This document shows, one piece after another, positions 15,206-22,334 of a DNA stretch of 24,952 nt; position 1 is the stretch's first letter; each line of letters starts with the position of its first letter. The position numbers and the translations under genes were made by a program. Source of the stretch: Planctomycetota bacterium (GTDB lineage: Bacteria > Planctomycetota > UBA1135 > GCA-002686595); NCBI GenBank assembly GCA_022447405.1, contig JAKVCE010000006.1, positions 1 through 24,952 of the forward strand, written 5' to 3'. Below the pieces are notes generated by a model, which saw only the letters and a program-made list of their open reading frames with translations, had not been told where the DNA came from and did no database searches.

Positions 15206-17488
15206 TCAGGAGAGCAGTAACTCCGGGCGCCGCACCGGCGAGGGCGAGAGGCTGGAGATCGCTGTCAGGTGGACGATGTCCTTCACGCCGCAGGAGTGGG
15301 GCTGGAGCATGTGCGCGGGGTTCTTCAGCCCGAGGGTGATCGGGCCGACGACGGGCAGGTCGCCCAAGGTGCGCAGCAGGTTGAAGGCGATGTTGCCTGC
15401 CTCGAGGCTCGGGGGGATCAGCACGTTGGCGGGCTGGCCGCCCAGCTGGCAGTCCGGATAGTTGGCCTGGATCAGAGGGTCGAGGGCGCAGTCCGCGCGC
15501 ATCTCACCGTCGATGATGAGGCCCGGGCTGCGGTCCCTCGCTAGCTCCACGGCGCGGCGGACCATGTGAGAGCGGGGGTGCGGGCTCCCGCCGAAGGTCG
15601 AGAAGGAGAGCATCGCGACCCGCGGCTCCATCCCGAAGGCCTTCACCTGCTCAGAGGCGAGGCGCGCGATCTCTGCGAGCTCCTTGTGGTTGGGTTGGAT
15701 GTTCACGCCGGTGTCGGCGAGGAAGAGCGGTCCCGTCTTGGTGAAGATGATCGTCATCGCCGCGGCGAGGCTCGCCCCATCTTGGAGGGGGAGGACCTTG
15801 AGCATCGGGGACATGGTCTTGCGCGCGCGGCGCGTCACGCCGGCGACCATCCCGTCTGCGTAGCCCATGCGCACGAGGAGTGAGGAGAGCCACATGGAGT
15901 CCTTGAGGTGTGCGCGGGCGCCGTCGCGAGTCAGCTCGCGGTGTGCGCGGATCTCGCACAGCTCGTTCACGTGGGCCTCGAGGTCTGGGTTGTCGTTGGG
16001 GTCGATGATCTCGACGTTGCGAAGCGAGGTCCCGAGCTCGTCTGCCTTCTGGCGGATCACCTCGGGGTCCCCGAGGAGGATCGGGCGCGCGATGTGCTCC
16101 TCGACCACGCACTCCGCCGCGATGATCGTCCGCACCTCCTCACCCTCGGGGTAGATGATGCGCTGGTCGCGGTTGCGCGCCCGGGTCACGGCGCGGCGCA
16201 TGAGGTCGCGCTGCTCGCCCATGCGCTCTCCGAGCTGTCGGGTGTACTCAGAGAGGTCGAGCTCCTTACCTGCGACGCCGCTCTCCATGGCGGCGGCGGC
16301 TACGGCGGTCGCGACGCGGCGGATGACGCGGTGGTCGAGGGGCTTGGGGATCAGGTACTCGCGGCCGAACTCGATCTCTTCGAGGTCATAGGCGCGGGCG
16401 ACCTGCTTGGGGACGGGCTCGGTCGCGAGCTCCGCGAGGGCGTGGACAGCGGCGTGCAGCATCTGGGTGTTGATGCAGGTCGCGCGGACGTCGAGGGCGC
16501 CGCGGAAGATGAAGGGGAAGCCGAGGACGTTGTTCACCTGGTTCGGATAGTCCGAGCGTCCCGTCGCCATGATCACGTCAGCGCGCGTCTCGACGGCGAG
16601 CGGGTAGGGGATCTCGGGGTCCGGGTTCGCCATGGCGAGCACGATCGGGTTCTCCGCCATGGAGAGGAGCATCTCAGGCGTCACCGTGTCGGCGACCGAG
16701 ACGCCGATGAAGACATCAGCGCCCTCCATCGCGTCAGCGAGGCTGCGACGATCGGTCTCTCGGACGAAGCGCGCCTTGTACTCGTTGAGCCCCTCGGTGC
16801 GCTCGGTGTGCAGCACGCCCTTGGAGTCGCACATCAGGACGTTCTCCGGGCTCACGCCGAGGGAGACGACGAGGTCGGTGCAGGCGATCGCGGCGGCGCC
16901 GGCGCCGTTCACGACGACGCGCACGTCCTCGATCTTTTTCTCTGCGATCTTGAGCGCGTTGATGAGGGCCGCGCCCGTGATGACAGCGGTGCCGTGCTGG
17001 TCGTCGTGGAAGACGGGGATGGAGAGCTCCTCTTGGAGCCTGCGCTCTACCTCGAAGCAGCGAGGGGCCGAGATGTCCTCGAGGTTGATGCCGCTGACGG
17101 TGGGCTCGATGGCCTTCACCGCGGCCACGATCTCGTCCACATCCTGGGTGCCGAGCTCGAGGTCGATGACGTCGATGTCAGCGAAGCGCTTGAAGAGGAC
17201 GGCCTTGCCCTCCATGACGGGCTTCGCCGCCTCGGGGCCGATGTTGCCGAGGCCGAGGACGGCCGAGCCGTCGGTCACGACCGCGATGAGGTTCCCTCGG
17301 GCGGTGTAGTCGAAGACCTTGTTGGTGTCCTCGGCGATCTCGCGGCAGGGCTCGGCGACGCCTGGGGTGTAGGCGAGGGAGAGGTCGATCTGCGTCAGGC
17401 AAGGCTTGGACGCGATGATCTCGATCTTTCCTGGGCGGCCTTGGGAGTGGTACTCGAGGGCCTCTTTACGGGTGGTGAGCTCGGTCAC
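15206..17488 (-). CDS. maeB: NADP-dependent malic enzyme fused to phosphotransacetylase-like domain (MaeB type)
   Basis: A 760-residue cytoplasmic enzyme that oxidatively decarboxylates malate to pyruvate, yielding NADPH, and links the TCA cycle to acetyl-CoA and lipid supply. The malic enzyme part is residues 1 to about 425: Tyr40 in AYTPGVAEPC, Lys95 in MEGKAVL, the metal-binding NLEDIS (135-140) and FHDDQHGTA (160-168), and the nucleotide-binding VVVNGAGAAA. From about residue 440 a phosphotransacetylase-like domain follows (IIYPEGEE, ADGMVAGVTR, LADTGVNIQP, GGQPANVLIPPSLEAGNIA). In MaeB proteins this domain is regulatory, responding to acetyl-CoA. The length is normal for MaeB. The start is GTG with AGGAAG 7 bases upstream; a nearby ATG at 17493 stops after two codons. 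The upstream region holds a long G-rich tract. Confidence 0.95.
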   Translation of the reverse strand: MTELTTRKEALEYHSQGRPGKIEIIASKPCLTQIDLSLAYTPGVAEPCREIAEDTNKVFDYTARGNLIAVVTDGSAVLGLGNIGPEAAKPVMEGKAVLFKRFADIDVIDLELGTQDVDEIVAAVKAIEPTVSGINLEDISAPRCFEVERRLQEELSIPVFHDDQHGTAVITGAALINALKIAEKKIEDVRVVVNGAGAAAIACTDLVVSLGVSPENVLMCDSKGVLHTERTEGLNEYKARFVRETDRRSLADAMEGADVFIGVSVADTVTPEMLLSMAENPIVLAMANPDPEIPYPLAVETRADVIMATGRSDYPNQVNNVLGFPFIFRGALDVRATCINTQMLHAAVHALAELATEPVPKQVARAYDLEEIEFGREYLIPKPLDHRVIRRVATAVAAAAMESGVAGKELDLSEYTRQLGERMGEQRDLMRRAVTRARNRDQRIIYPEGEEVRTIIAAECVVEEHIARPILLGDPEVIRQKADELGTSLRNVEIIDPNDNPDLEAHVNELCEIRAHRELTRDGARAHLKDSMWLSSLLVRMGYADGMVAGVTRRARKTMSPMLKVLPLQDGASLAAAMTIIFTKTGPLFLADTGVNIQPNHKELAEIARLASEQVKAFGMEPRVAMLSFSTFGGSPHPRSHMVRRAVELARDRSPGLIIDGEMRADCALDPLIQANYPDCQLGGQPANVLIPPSLEAGNIAFNLLRTLGDLPVVGPITLGLKNPAHMLQPHSCGVKDIVHLTAISSLSPSPVRRPELLLS

Positions 17489-17495
17489 TGCATCT

Positions 17496-17501
17496 CTTCC
17501 T
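17496..17501 (-). promoter_or_regulatory. Shine-Dalgarno AGGAAG for maeB
   Basis: Minus-strand AGGAAG ends 7 bases before the GTG at 17488, inside the purine run GGAAAGGAAGAG. It decides for the GTG start over the out-of-frame ATG at 17493. Confidence 0.5.
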
Positions 17502-17542
17502 TTCCCGATGGGGTGGGTGGGGTTTCCCTGCCTCGCCCTTTT

Positions 17543-17579
17543 GGGGTGGGGGGGTGGGGGGGGTTTGGCGGGCGGGGGG
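17543..17579 (+). repeat. G-rich tract with five G runs (G-quadruplex-like) upstream of maeB
   Basis: On the plus strand runs of G4, G7, G8, G3 and G6 are separated by T, T, TTTGGC and C. This fits the pattern of a G-quadruplex-forming sequence. It lies 55-91 bases upstream of the maeB start, on the strand opposite to the maeB message, so the maeB leader would be C-rich if transcription starts further upstream. Whether it acts as a control element is unknown. Such homopolymers are also prone to length errors in assembly. Confidence 0.55.
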
Positions 17580-17703
17580 AGCGCCCTTCGACTGGGGAGT
17601 GAACGGCACTCGGGTTGAAGTTGCGTGAGGAATCCGAGAAAAGACCAGGAAGACTCAATTCTCGCGAGGGTGAGGTTCTTCCCTCAAGCGCTGCGGATGG
17701 TCC

Positions 17704-18153
17704 TCAGGCGAGCACGCCGCGGCTCTTCATGGCGCGCGCGTAGAGGAGCTGGCCGAGCGCGAGGATGAAGATGATGACGCTGAACACCGGATAGGTGGTC
17801 TCCGGGAAGAGCTCTCTGAAATCGGTGAAGCCGTACTGGCGGATCATCGCAGCGACGTAGGTGATGAGGCCGAGTGTGTACGCCTCGACGGCGACGCGCT
17901 TCTTGAGTAACAGGCAGAGCACGCCCGCGATGGGAGAGAACACGGCGACTCCCCAGAGCAGGTCAGCCCAAAAGGGGTAGGCGGTGAAGAACCCCATCTG
18001 CTCTGCAGTGAAGCCAGCGCTCTCGAGATAGGCCACGTTCTCCGTCTGTGTCATGAAGAAGTCGAGGCAGCCGATCGAGTTCCAGAGGAGCATGAGGATC
18101 GCTACCACCCACAGGTGCCAAGGCCGACCGGTCGTTGCTTGTTCGGACATCAT
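17704..18153 (-). CDS. Four-helix membrane protein, function unknown
   Basis: A protein of 149 residues (148 if the second of two adjacent ATG codons is used). GGAGG lies 2 bases from the first ATG and 5 from the second, so the second, at 18150, is quite possible. Four hydrophobic segments: about residues 12-32 (LWVVAILMLLWNSIGCLDF), 57-81 (PFWADLLWGVAVFSPIAGVLCLLL), 88-105 and 122-142. The pattern GRPWHLWVVAILMLLWN followed by DFFMTQT resembles small membrane proteins found in many Proteobacteria and sometimes labelled sugar transporter without proof. The gap to the next gene downstream, maeB, is 215 bases. No cofactor or transport motif is seen. Confidence 0.75.
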   Translation of the reverse strand: MMSEQATTGRPWHLWVVAILMLLWNSIGCLDFFMTQTENVAYLESAGFTAEQMGFFTAYPFWADLLWGVAVFSPIAGVLCLLLKKRVAVEAYTLGLITYVAAMIRQYGFTDFRELFPETTYPVFSVIIFILALGQLLYARAMKSRGVLA

Positions 18154-18260
18154 CTCCTCCCCTCAGTTGCTTCTTCTTTCTCTTTTGAATGGGCCAAACG
18201 ACGAGCGCACCGTACGCAAGCTCGCCATGCATGCGCCATCTTCAAATGGCTCAGGTGCTC

Positions 18261-19151
18261 CTATGTGCTCCAGATGGACTCTGGCTCGATCAATGCTGGC
18301 TCCTCACCTGAGGAGAGGACCGCGCGGAAGCCCGGCCGCAGGCTCATCGCTGCCCAGCTGCCATCCGGTCTCATTCCGAGCAGAGCCACCTGGTCCTCAG
18401 GCCCCAGCTCATGCTCTTCGGCGGTGCGCTCGATCGCGCGCTTGAGGGCCTCGGCGACCTCCGCGCCGCGGCGCATCTCCTCTACGGCGAGGAAGGCCGT
18501 GTTCGATCCCATCATCAGCTCGCCTGAACCCGTGGCGACGCAGGCGCCGTGCTCAGGGTGGACCCAGAGCCCGTGGCCGGTGATGGGTGAGTCGCCGACG
18601 CGGCCCGGCGTCTTGAAGCGCATCCCGCTCGTCGAGCAGGCGCCTGCGAGCACGCCGCTCGCGTCGAGGGCGAGCGAGCCGACCGTGTCGTGGTGCTCTT
18701 CGAGGCTCGGGTCGATGTTCTGCGGTCCCACGGAGTCCGCGTCCGCGAGCCAGGACTCATAGGTCGCGCGCGCCTCGTCCGTGAGGAGCTCGCGCGCTTC
18801 GAAGCCGTGCTCCGCTGCGAAGCGCTCAGCGCCGGGGCCGGCGAGGAGCTTGTGCGGGCTGCGCTCCATCACGGCGCGCGCGAGGCTCGTCACGTGCAGA
18901 TGAGTCGAGACGGCGCACACAGAGCCTGACCGCGCAGGGGAGAGCATGACGCAGGCGTCGAGGGTCACGCTGCCCGTCGCGTCTGGCAGGCCTCCTAAGC
19001 CGACGGAGTCGACCTCGGTGTCCTCCTCTACGTGACGACAGACAGCTTCGACGGCGTCCAGGCTCGCGCCGCCTGCCGTGAGGGCGGGCCAGGCCGAGCG
19101 GTTCGCCTCGAGGGCGAAGGACCAGGTCGAGAGGATGAGCGCTTCCGTCAC
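18261..19151 (-). CDS. Glycosylasparaginase / isoaspartyl peptidase-family Ntn hydrolase
   Basis: A 296-residue member of the N-terminal nucleophile asparaginase-2 family, which includes glycosylasparaginase and isoaspartyl peptidase. They are made as a precursor that cuts itself before a Thr. Here the site is HDT-VGS at residues 154-158, so Thr156 would become the nucleophile of the beta chain. Other family marks: STWSFA near the N-terminus, GLGGLPDATGSVTLDA (51-66), GRVGDSPITGHGL and ACVATGSGE. STWSFA and GLGGLP favour the glycosylasparaginase branch. There is no clear signal peptide, so it is probably cytoplasmic, unlike the lysosomal or periplasmic relatives. The start is GTG without a Shine-Dalgarno; a nearby upstream ATG is out of frame. 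It is divergent from the HAD gene with 45 bases between them. The likely role is breakdown of glycoasparagine or beta-aspartyl peptides. Confidence 0.85.
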   Translation of the reverse strand: MTEALILSTWSFALEANRSAWPALTAGGASLDAVEAVCRHVEEDTEVDSVGLGGLPDATGSVTLDACVMLSPARSGSVCAVSTHLHVTSLARAVMERSPHKLLAGPGAERFAAEHGFEARELLTDEARATYESWLADADSVGPQNIDPSLEEHHDTVGSLALDASGVLAGACSTSGMRFKTPGRVGDSPITGHGLWVHPEHGACVATGSGELMMGSNTAFLAVEEMRRGAEVAEALKRAIERTAEEHELGPEDQVALLGMRPDGSWAAMSLRPGFRAVLSSGEEPALIEPESIWST

Positions 19152-19196
19152 GACTGGAGCATACAGCTAGAGGCCCAGGGGCTTATCCTCTCAGCC

Positions 19197-19877
19197 ATGA
19201 GCTCTCCCGCATTTCCCTTCGAGGCGGTCCTCTTCGACTTGGACGGGACCCTCGTCGCGACGGATCGCTTCTGGGTCCCAGCCGCGCGGGTCGGCGCAAA
19301 GCGCGCCTTCGCCGAGCTCGAGCTGGACCGTGAGATCCCGACGGCAGAGGAGTGGATGGGGCTCGTGGGCTTGCCACTAGCCGAAGGCTTCGACGCGCTC
19401 TTCCACGAGCTCACACCAGCGCAGCGGCAGGTGATCCTCGACCGCTGCGTCGAGGAGGAGCACTTCGCCCTCGACGCTGGGAGGGCCGCCCTCCTCCCCG
19501 GCGCCTTGGAGGTGCTGCGGGAGCTGCGCAGCCGGGGCGTGCGCACTGGGATCGCGAGCAACTGCTCACAGCGCTATCTGGACGCAGCGATGGAGGGCAT
19601 GGGCCTCGGCGAGTGGGTGGAGGAGGGGCGCTGCCTGGACTCCCACGGGATCGTGAACAAGGCGGACATGCTGAGCGACCTCCTCATCACCTTTGACACA
19701 AAAAACGCTGTCATGGTGGGGGACAGGCAAGGGGACTGCGTGGCCGCCAAGGCCAACTCGCTGCCCTTCGTGCTGTGTGAGAACGGCTTCAGGCAGGACT
19801 GGGAGCAGTTCGAGTGCGAGGGCCGCATCCCGGACCTCCTCGAGCTGATCCCCCTCTTGGAGGCTGGAATCGGCTAG
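19197..19877 (+). CDS. HAD-superfamily hydrolase (phosphoglycolate phosphatase-like)
   Basis: A 226-residue haloacid dehalogenase-type phosphatase. Motif I is DLDGT with the nucleophile Asp14 and acid Asp16. A helical cap follows, then motif II GIASNCS, a Lys in NKADML as motif III, and motif IV MVGDRQGDC. The cap after motif I marks subclass I (Gph/CbbY-like). Substrates in this group are small phosphorylated metabolites such as sugar phosphates or phosphoglycolate; the sequence does not decide between them. The frame is open further upstream to 19032, but that stretch overlaps the divergent hydrolase gene, and ATG 19197 begins the conserved domain, so it is chosen. The heptose and lipid A genes downstream make a sugar phosphate substrate possible but unproven. 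Confidence 0.85.
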   Translation: MSSPAFPFEAVLFDLDGTLVATDRFWVPAARVGAKRAFAELELDREIPTAEEWMGLVGLPLAEGFDALFHELTPAQRQVILDRCVEEEHFALDAGRAALLPGALEVLRELRSRGVRTGIASNCSQRYLDAAMEGMGLGEWVEEGRCLDSHGIVNKADMLSDLLITFDTKNAVMVGDRQGDCVAAKANSLPFVLCENGFRQDWEQFECEGRIPDLLELIPLLEAGIG

Positions 19878-19893
19878 AACAGGGCCTCCGCGG

Positions 19894-19923
19894 TTGCGCT
19901 CGCGCCCCCGGTGCGGATAGCAT
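19894..19923 (+). promoter_or_regulatory. Weak candidate promoter for rpoZ
   Basis: TTGCGC (19894-19899) and TAGCAT (19918-19923) are 18 bases apart, a partial match to the housekeeping consensus. It lies in the 133-base gap before rpoZ, where a promoter could be expected. The match is weak and the region is GC-rich. Confidence 0.2.
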
Positions 19924-19938
19924 CCCCGGTTCGCCGTG

Positions 19939-19956
19939 GTGGAGCAGGTGCTCCAC
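19939..19956. repeat. Near-perfect palindrome before rpoZ
   Basis: GTGGAGC (19939-19945) and GCTCCAC (19950-19956) form a 7-bp stem with loop AGGT. It has no T run after it. It may be an operator-like site, an mRNA hairpin in the rpoZ leader, or part of the end of the HAD transcript. Confidence 0.4.
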
Positions 19957-20010
19957 GGGCACCACACGCCGCCTCCTCCCCCCGACCCCCGATCCCTCGA
20001 GGTCTTCCGC

Positions 20011-20232
20011 ATGGAGAACGAAACACTCCCTCAGCGCCTCCAGAAGTCTGTCTGTGGCTCCTTCCACAAGACCGCCCTCCTGCAAAAGCGCGTGCGCGAG
20101 CTCATCGGTGGGGCTTCCCCCCTGATCGAGACCCGCGAGCAGAACCCGATCAAGATTGCCTTCCTTGAGATGGACCGCGGCTTGATCGAGCTGATCCCGG
20201 ACGAGGATCAGACGCCGCCCCCGGCCCTCTAA
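20011..20232 (+). CDS. rpoZ: DNA-directed RNA polymerase omega subunit
   Basis: A 73-residue protein that fits the small omega subunit (Rpb6-like), which helps assemble RNA polymerase around beta-prime. The diagnostic part is KRVRELIGGASPLIE followed by NPIKIAFLEM and GLIEL, matching the family plan of R-x-L-x-G-x-P, NP-x-IAL-x-E and G-x-I. The frame is open from 19936, which would add 25 Pro-rich residues not seen in the family. ATG 20011, with GAGG 8 bases upstream, is preferred. It is unusual that the gene sits just before lpxK rather than beside gmk or coaBC; the gap to lpxK is 43 bases, so cotranscription is plausible. Confidence 0.82.
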   Translation: MENETLPQRLQKSVCGSFHKTALLQKRVRELIGGASPLIETREQNPIKIAFLEMDRGLIELIPDEDQTPPPAL

Positions 20233-20241
20233 GTCCCTTGA

Positions 20242-20257
20242 CCCGGGCCTCCCCGGG
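20242..20257. repeat. CCCGGG hairpin between rpoZ and lpxK
   Basis: CCCGGG (20242-20247) and CCCGGG (20252-20257) form a 6-bp GC stem with loop CCTC, 9 bases after the rpoZ stop. No T run follows, so a terminator is doubtful. It touches the alternative lpxK start GTG at 20258 and could influence initiation. Confidence 0.4.
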
Positions 20258-20275
20258 GTGGACTCTCTGCGTGCA

Positions 20276-21334
20276 ATGAGCCCCAAGCAGAAGGGGACCC
20301 GGCCTGAGCTCCGACTCGCCACGCGAGGCGGGCTCAAAGAGGCGCTGCGCGTGTTGACGCCGGTCTATGCCGGGGTCGTCTCGGCGCGGAACTCTCTCTA
20401 CGACATGGGCGCGCTCCGCGCTCACCGGGCAGCGGTGCCTGTGATCTCCGTAGGCAACCTCACCACGGGCGGGACCGGGAAGACCCCCTTCGTGGTCTGG
20501 ATCGCGGAGCGCTTGCGCGAGCTCGGCAAGAGCCCCGGCGTCCTGTCACGTGGCTACGGACGCGCGGCCGGCGCGGAGCAGAACGATGAGGGCGCGCTGC
20601 TCTCAGCTCGGCTGGGCGAGCTCCCGCAGGTGCAGCAGGCGGATCGCGTCGCCGGTGCGGCGGCGCTCGAGGCTCAAGGCGCGGACGTCATCGTCTTGGA
20701 CGACGGCTTCCAACACCGACGCCTCGCGCGCGACCTCGACCTCGTCTTGATCGACACGACCCGGCCGTGGGGGCTCCCCCCGTCGGCCCCTGGCGCGGCG
20801 CCCGTCGAGGCGCTCCTCCCGCGCGGGCTCCTGCGTGAGCCGCTCGCTAGCCTCAAGCGCGCGGCCGCTGTGGTCCTGACGCGCTGCGATCAGTCCAGCG
20901 AGGCGACCCTCGCGGAGGTCGAGCGTGGGATCCGCGGTCACGCGCCTCACGTCCCCATCGCGCACGCAGTGCACAGACCGACGCGGGTCGTCACGCCGAC
21001 AGAGACTCACGAGCCCACTTGGCTTGAGGGTCGGCCGGTGACCTTGCTCTCAGGAGTGGGGCACCCAGGCGCGTTCGAAGAGACCGCTCGCTCCCTCGGC
21101 GCCGAGGTCCGAGCCGCGCACGTCTTTGAAGACCACCACGTGTACGAGGCTGGGGAGGGCGAGGGCTTGTGCGAAGAGGGCACGGAGCTCTTGGTCACGG
21201 CGAAGGACGCGGTGAAGCTCCGCGCACTCGGCGTGCCCTGTTGCTCCCTCGAGGTCGAGCTCGAGCTGATTGAGGGAGCGGAGGAGCTCTCAGCGCTCAT
21301 CGAGGCGAGGGCGTGCGGTGGCGCGGATGGCTGA
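20276..21334 (+). CDS. lpxK: Tetraacyldisaccharide 4'-kinase
   Basis: A 352-residue kinase that phosphorylates the 4' position of the lipid A disaccharide at the cytoplasmic face of the inner membrane. An N-terminal amphipathic/hydrophobic stretch (about residues 20-45) leads to SVGNLTTGGTGKTP, whose GGTGKT (65-70) is the P-loop. VLSRGYGR and the hallmark DDGFQHRRLARDLDLVLID follow. The late LVTAKDAVKL is also typical. The length is normal. The start is uncertain: a GTG at 20258 adds six residues, and neither start has a good Shine-Dalgarno. It overlaps the acyltransferase gene by 8 bases, which suggests coupled translation. Its presence indicates true lipid A, as some but not all planctomycetes have. 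Confidence 0.93.
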   Translation: MSPKQKGTRPELRLATRGGLKEALRVLTPVYAGVVSARNSLYDMGALRAHRAAVPVISVGNLTTGGTGKTPFVVWIAERLRELGKSPGVLSRGYGRAAGAEQNDEGALLSARLGELPQVQQADRVAGAAALEAQGADVIVLDDGFQHRRLARDLDLVLIDTTRPWGLPPSAPGAAPVEALLPRGLLREPLASLKRAAAVVLTRCDQSSEATLAEVERGIRGHAPHVPIAHAVHRPTRVVTPTETHEPTWLEGRPVTLLSGVGHPGAFEETARSLGAEVRAAHVFEDHHVYEAGEGEGLCEEGTELLVTAKDAVKLRALGVPCCSLEVELELIEGAEELSALIEARACGGADG

Positions 21335-22268
21335 GCTCTCGACCGTTCGTGACGCGGACATGCTCGGCAAGAAGAACGGGCCCAGCGCCTGGGTCCAGTA
21401 CCTCGCCGCGCGGGGGCTGCTCGGTGGCGTCAGCCGCGCGCCGCGTCTCTTGCAGACTCTCCTCGTAGGCGGGCTCGCTCGCCTCGCGCGCGCCGCCGAC
21501 AAGCGGCACTCGAACGCTGCGCGCGCCTACATGCGTCAAGCGCTCGGGTGTGCCGCGGCGGAGGGCCTCAGCGGCCCGGACGCCGAGGCGCGCCTGCTCA
21601 CCGCCTGGAGACACTTCCTCCAGCTCTCTATCGACTCAGCAGCCTTCGATCGCGTGGTCGGGCACGACCCGTTGGCGCACATCGAGGTAGAGAGGTGCGA
21701 GGGGTTGGATGAGCTCATCGCGAGCGGCGGGGGAGGGCTCCTCGTCTCTCCTCACCTCGGGGACTGGGAGGCTGGCAGCGCCTTCCTGGGGCACCTCGGC
21801 TTCGACCCGCTCTACGCCATCGCCAAGCCGCCGAAGAACCGCCCGCTCTCGCGATACCTCCAGCGGATGCGCGCGCAGCGTCGGGTGACCTTCCTGCCGC
21901 GCCGCGGCGGCATCGAGCTCGCCTCGGAGGGTCTCAAGGAGGGCGGCTGGCTCTTGGTGCTCCTGGATCAGCGCCCGCGGAAGGGCGGCGTGACCGTCCC
22001 CTTCTTCAACCGCCCCGCCCCGACCGAGCGCTCGGCTGGCGTGCTGGCGCGGAGGTTGCGGCTCCCGATCGTCTTCTTCCACTGCCTGAAGGAGGCCGAG
22101 CCCTTCCGCTACCGCCTGCGCTTCACCCGCGTCGTTTCCCAGGAGGAGGTGCGCTCCATGTCCGTTGAGGAGCTCGCGACGCTCGCCAACGAAGAGGCAG
22201 AGCGCGCCATCCTGGGCTGTCCGGAGCAGTATTTCTGGCTCCACGACCGCTTCCGACAGGATCCCTGA
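21327..22268 (+). CDS. Lipid A biosynthesis acyltransferase (LpxL/HtrB family)
   Basis: A 313-residue member of the lysophospholipid acyltransferase family that adds a secondary acyl chain to lipid A at the inner membrane. The catalytic HX4D/E motif is His143 with Glu148 in SPHLGDWEAG. Later blocks typical of the family are VLLDQRPRKGGVTVPFFNRPAPT and RLRLPIVFFHCLKE. A weakly hydrophobic segment near residues 40-55 could be the membrane anchor. The frame is open further upstream, but that part lies within lpxK; ATG 21327 overlaps the lpxK stop and is preferred. I cannot tell whether it is the first (LpxL) or second (LpxM) acyl transfer enzyme. Confidence 0.88.
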   Translation: MAELSTVRDADMLGKKNGPSAWVQYLAARGLLGGVSRAPRLLQTLLVGGLARLARAADKRHSNAARAYMRQALGCAAAEGLSGPDAEARLLTAWRHFLQLSIDSAAFDRVVGHDPLAHIEVERCEGLDELIASGGGGLLVSPHLGDWEAGSAFLGHLGFDPLYAIAKPPKNRPLSRYLQRMRAQRRVTFLPRRGGIELASEGLKEGGWLLVLLDQRPRKGGVTVPFFNRPAPTERSAGVLARRLRLPIVFFHCLKEAEPFRYRLRFTRVVSQEEVRSMSVEELATLANEEAERAILGCPEQYFWLHDRFRQDP

Positions 22269-22334
22269 GGTCGTGCTTTTCCCCTCAAGGGCCTTCTGCG
22301 ATCCTCTCCGGTCAGAGGAGCGCCCAAGAACCGC

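Noticed and set aside
15908..17602. 564-codon open frame on the plus strand opposite maeB
   Set aside because: It is antisense to a clear maeB, its protein is rich in Asp, Val, Gly and Arg with no motifs, and such frames are expected in high-GC DNA.
19032..19196. N-terminal extension of the HAD phosphatase
   Set aside because: It overlaps the divergent hydrolase gene and has no family similarity; the domain begins at ATG 19197.
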